A DNA stretch of 64,000 nucleotides from NCBI GenBank assembly GCA_039969355.1, contig JBDVOA010000005.1, forward strand, positions 27,236 to 91,235, written 5' to 3'. The notes beneath the pieces were generated by a model. It worked only from the letters and a program-made list of their open reading frames with translations, ran no database searches and was not told the DNA's origin. Shown piece after piece: positions 63,860 through 64,000 of the stretch. The position numbers and the translations under genes are program-made. How positions within the stretch are numbered: the stretch's first letter is position 1; each line of letters opens with the position of its first letter. Source of the DNA: JL08 sp039969355 (GTDB lineage: Bacteria > Pseudomonadota > Alphaproteobacteria > Rhodobacterales > Rhodobacteraceae).

Positions 63860-64000
63860 ATGGCAAAGGCAAAGTTTGAACGCAACAAACCGCATGTTAA
63901 CATTGGCACGATTGGTCACGTTGACCACGGCAAGACGACGCTGACGGCTGCGATTACGAAGTATTTTGGCGATTTTCAGGCCTATGACCAGATTGATGGT
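63860..64000 (+). CDS. tufA: Elongation factor Tu (5' part; runs off the window)
   Basis: The first 47 codons of EF-Tu: MAKAKFERNKPHVNIGTIGH, then VDHGKTTLTAAITKYFGDF, which includes the G1 loop GHVDHGKT (19-26). taaggagg lies seven bases before ATG. The rest of the gene lies beyond base 64000. Confidence 0.98.
   Translation, partial: MAKAKFERNKPHVNIGTIGHVDHGKTTLTAAITKYFGDFQAYDQIDG

Overview
The window looks like chromosome from a marine alphaproteobacterium of the Rhodobacteraceae (Roseobacter group). The reasons are the moderate GC content, the mix of TRAP, BMP-type and CUT1 transporters around housekeeping genes, a class II EPSP synthase, the tamA-tamB pair, and the block secE-nusG-rplK-rplA-rplJ-rplL-rpoB-rpoC followed by rpsL-rpsG-fusA-tufA. 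The species cannot be fixed from reading alone. There is no phage, insertion sequence, CRISPR array, rRNA or recognisable tRNA. The window ends inside tufA.

Layout. 1-5 kb: a TRAP transporter for small organic (probably 2-oxo/monocarboxylic) acids on the minus strand, whose large permease has an unusually long soluble tail. 5-10 kb: rpe, a DUF1045 2H-phosphoesterase-like gene, and two nucleotide-sugar enzymes for surface polysaccharide. 10-15.3 kb: tamA-tamB, the outer-membrane assembly pair. 15.4-21.3 kb: a BMP-family ABC importer (nucleoside/nucleobase type) in one operon with a cytosine-deaminase-like enzyme whose active site differs from CodA, converging on a BKACE (DUF849) gene. 22-28 kb: a CNNM/CorC-like membrane protein, xerD, an unrecognised periplasmic protein and a 49-residue membrane peptide, divergent from aroK-aroB. 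28-31 kb: a GMC oxidoreductase and an enolase-superfamily enzyme.

31-42.7 kb is a galactoside-use locus. A CUT1 ABC importer (binding protein and two permeases on the minus strand; ATPase on the plus strand behind an IclR regulator) is followed by cytoplasmic alpha-galactosidase (GH36), an SDR sugar dehydrogenase, 2-keto-3-deoxygalactonate kinase, KDPGal aldolase and beta-galactosidase (GH42). Together they indicate import of intact galactosides, intracellular hydrolysis and oxidative (De Ley-Doudoroff) galactose breakdown. The SDR lacks the catalytic lysine, and no dedicated galactonate dehydratase or lactonase lies inside the operon.

42.7-46.6 kb: trmB, aroA, cmk, an exported protein of unknown function and secE. 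46.8-58.5 kb: nusG, ribosomal proteins L11, L1, L10 and L7/L12, rpoB and rpoC, with structured leaders before rplJ and rpoB and a clear terminator after rpoC. 58.8-60.5 kb: two unrelated genes (EamA transporter, PF11316-like glycosyltransferase) lie between rpoC and the str operon. 60.5-64 kb: a strong sigma70-type promoter, a leader with three successive hairpins, then rpsL, rpsG, fusA and the start of tufA.

The observations most worth following are the YxxxN active site in the SDR of the galactose operon, the CodA-like enzyme with Cys at the position of CodA Asp314, the TRAP permease tail, the short conserved-looking ORF before the xerD operon, and the stacked RNA hairpins in the rpsL and rplJ leaders.
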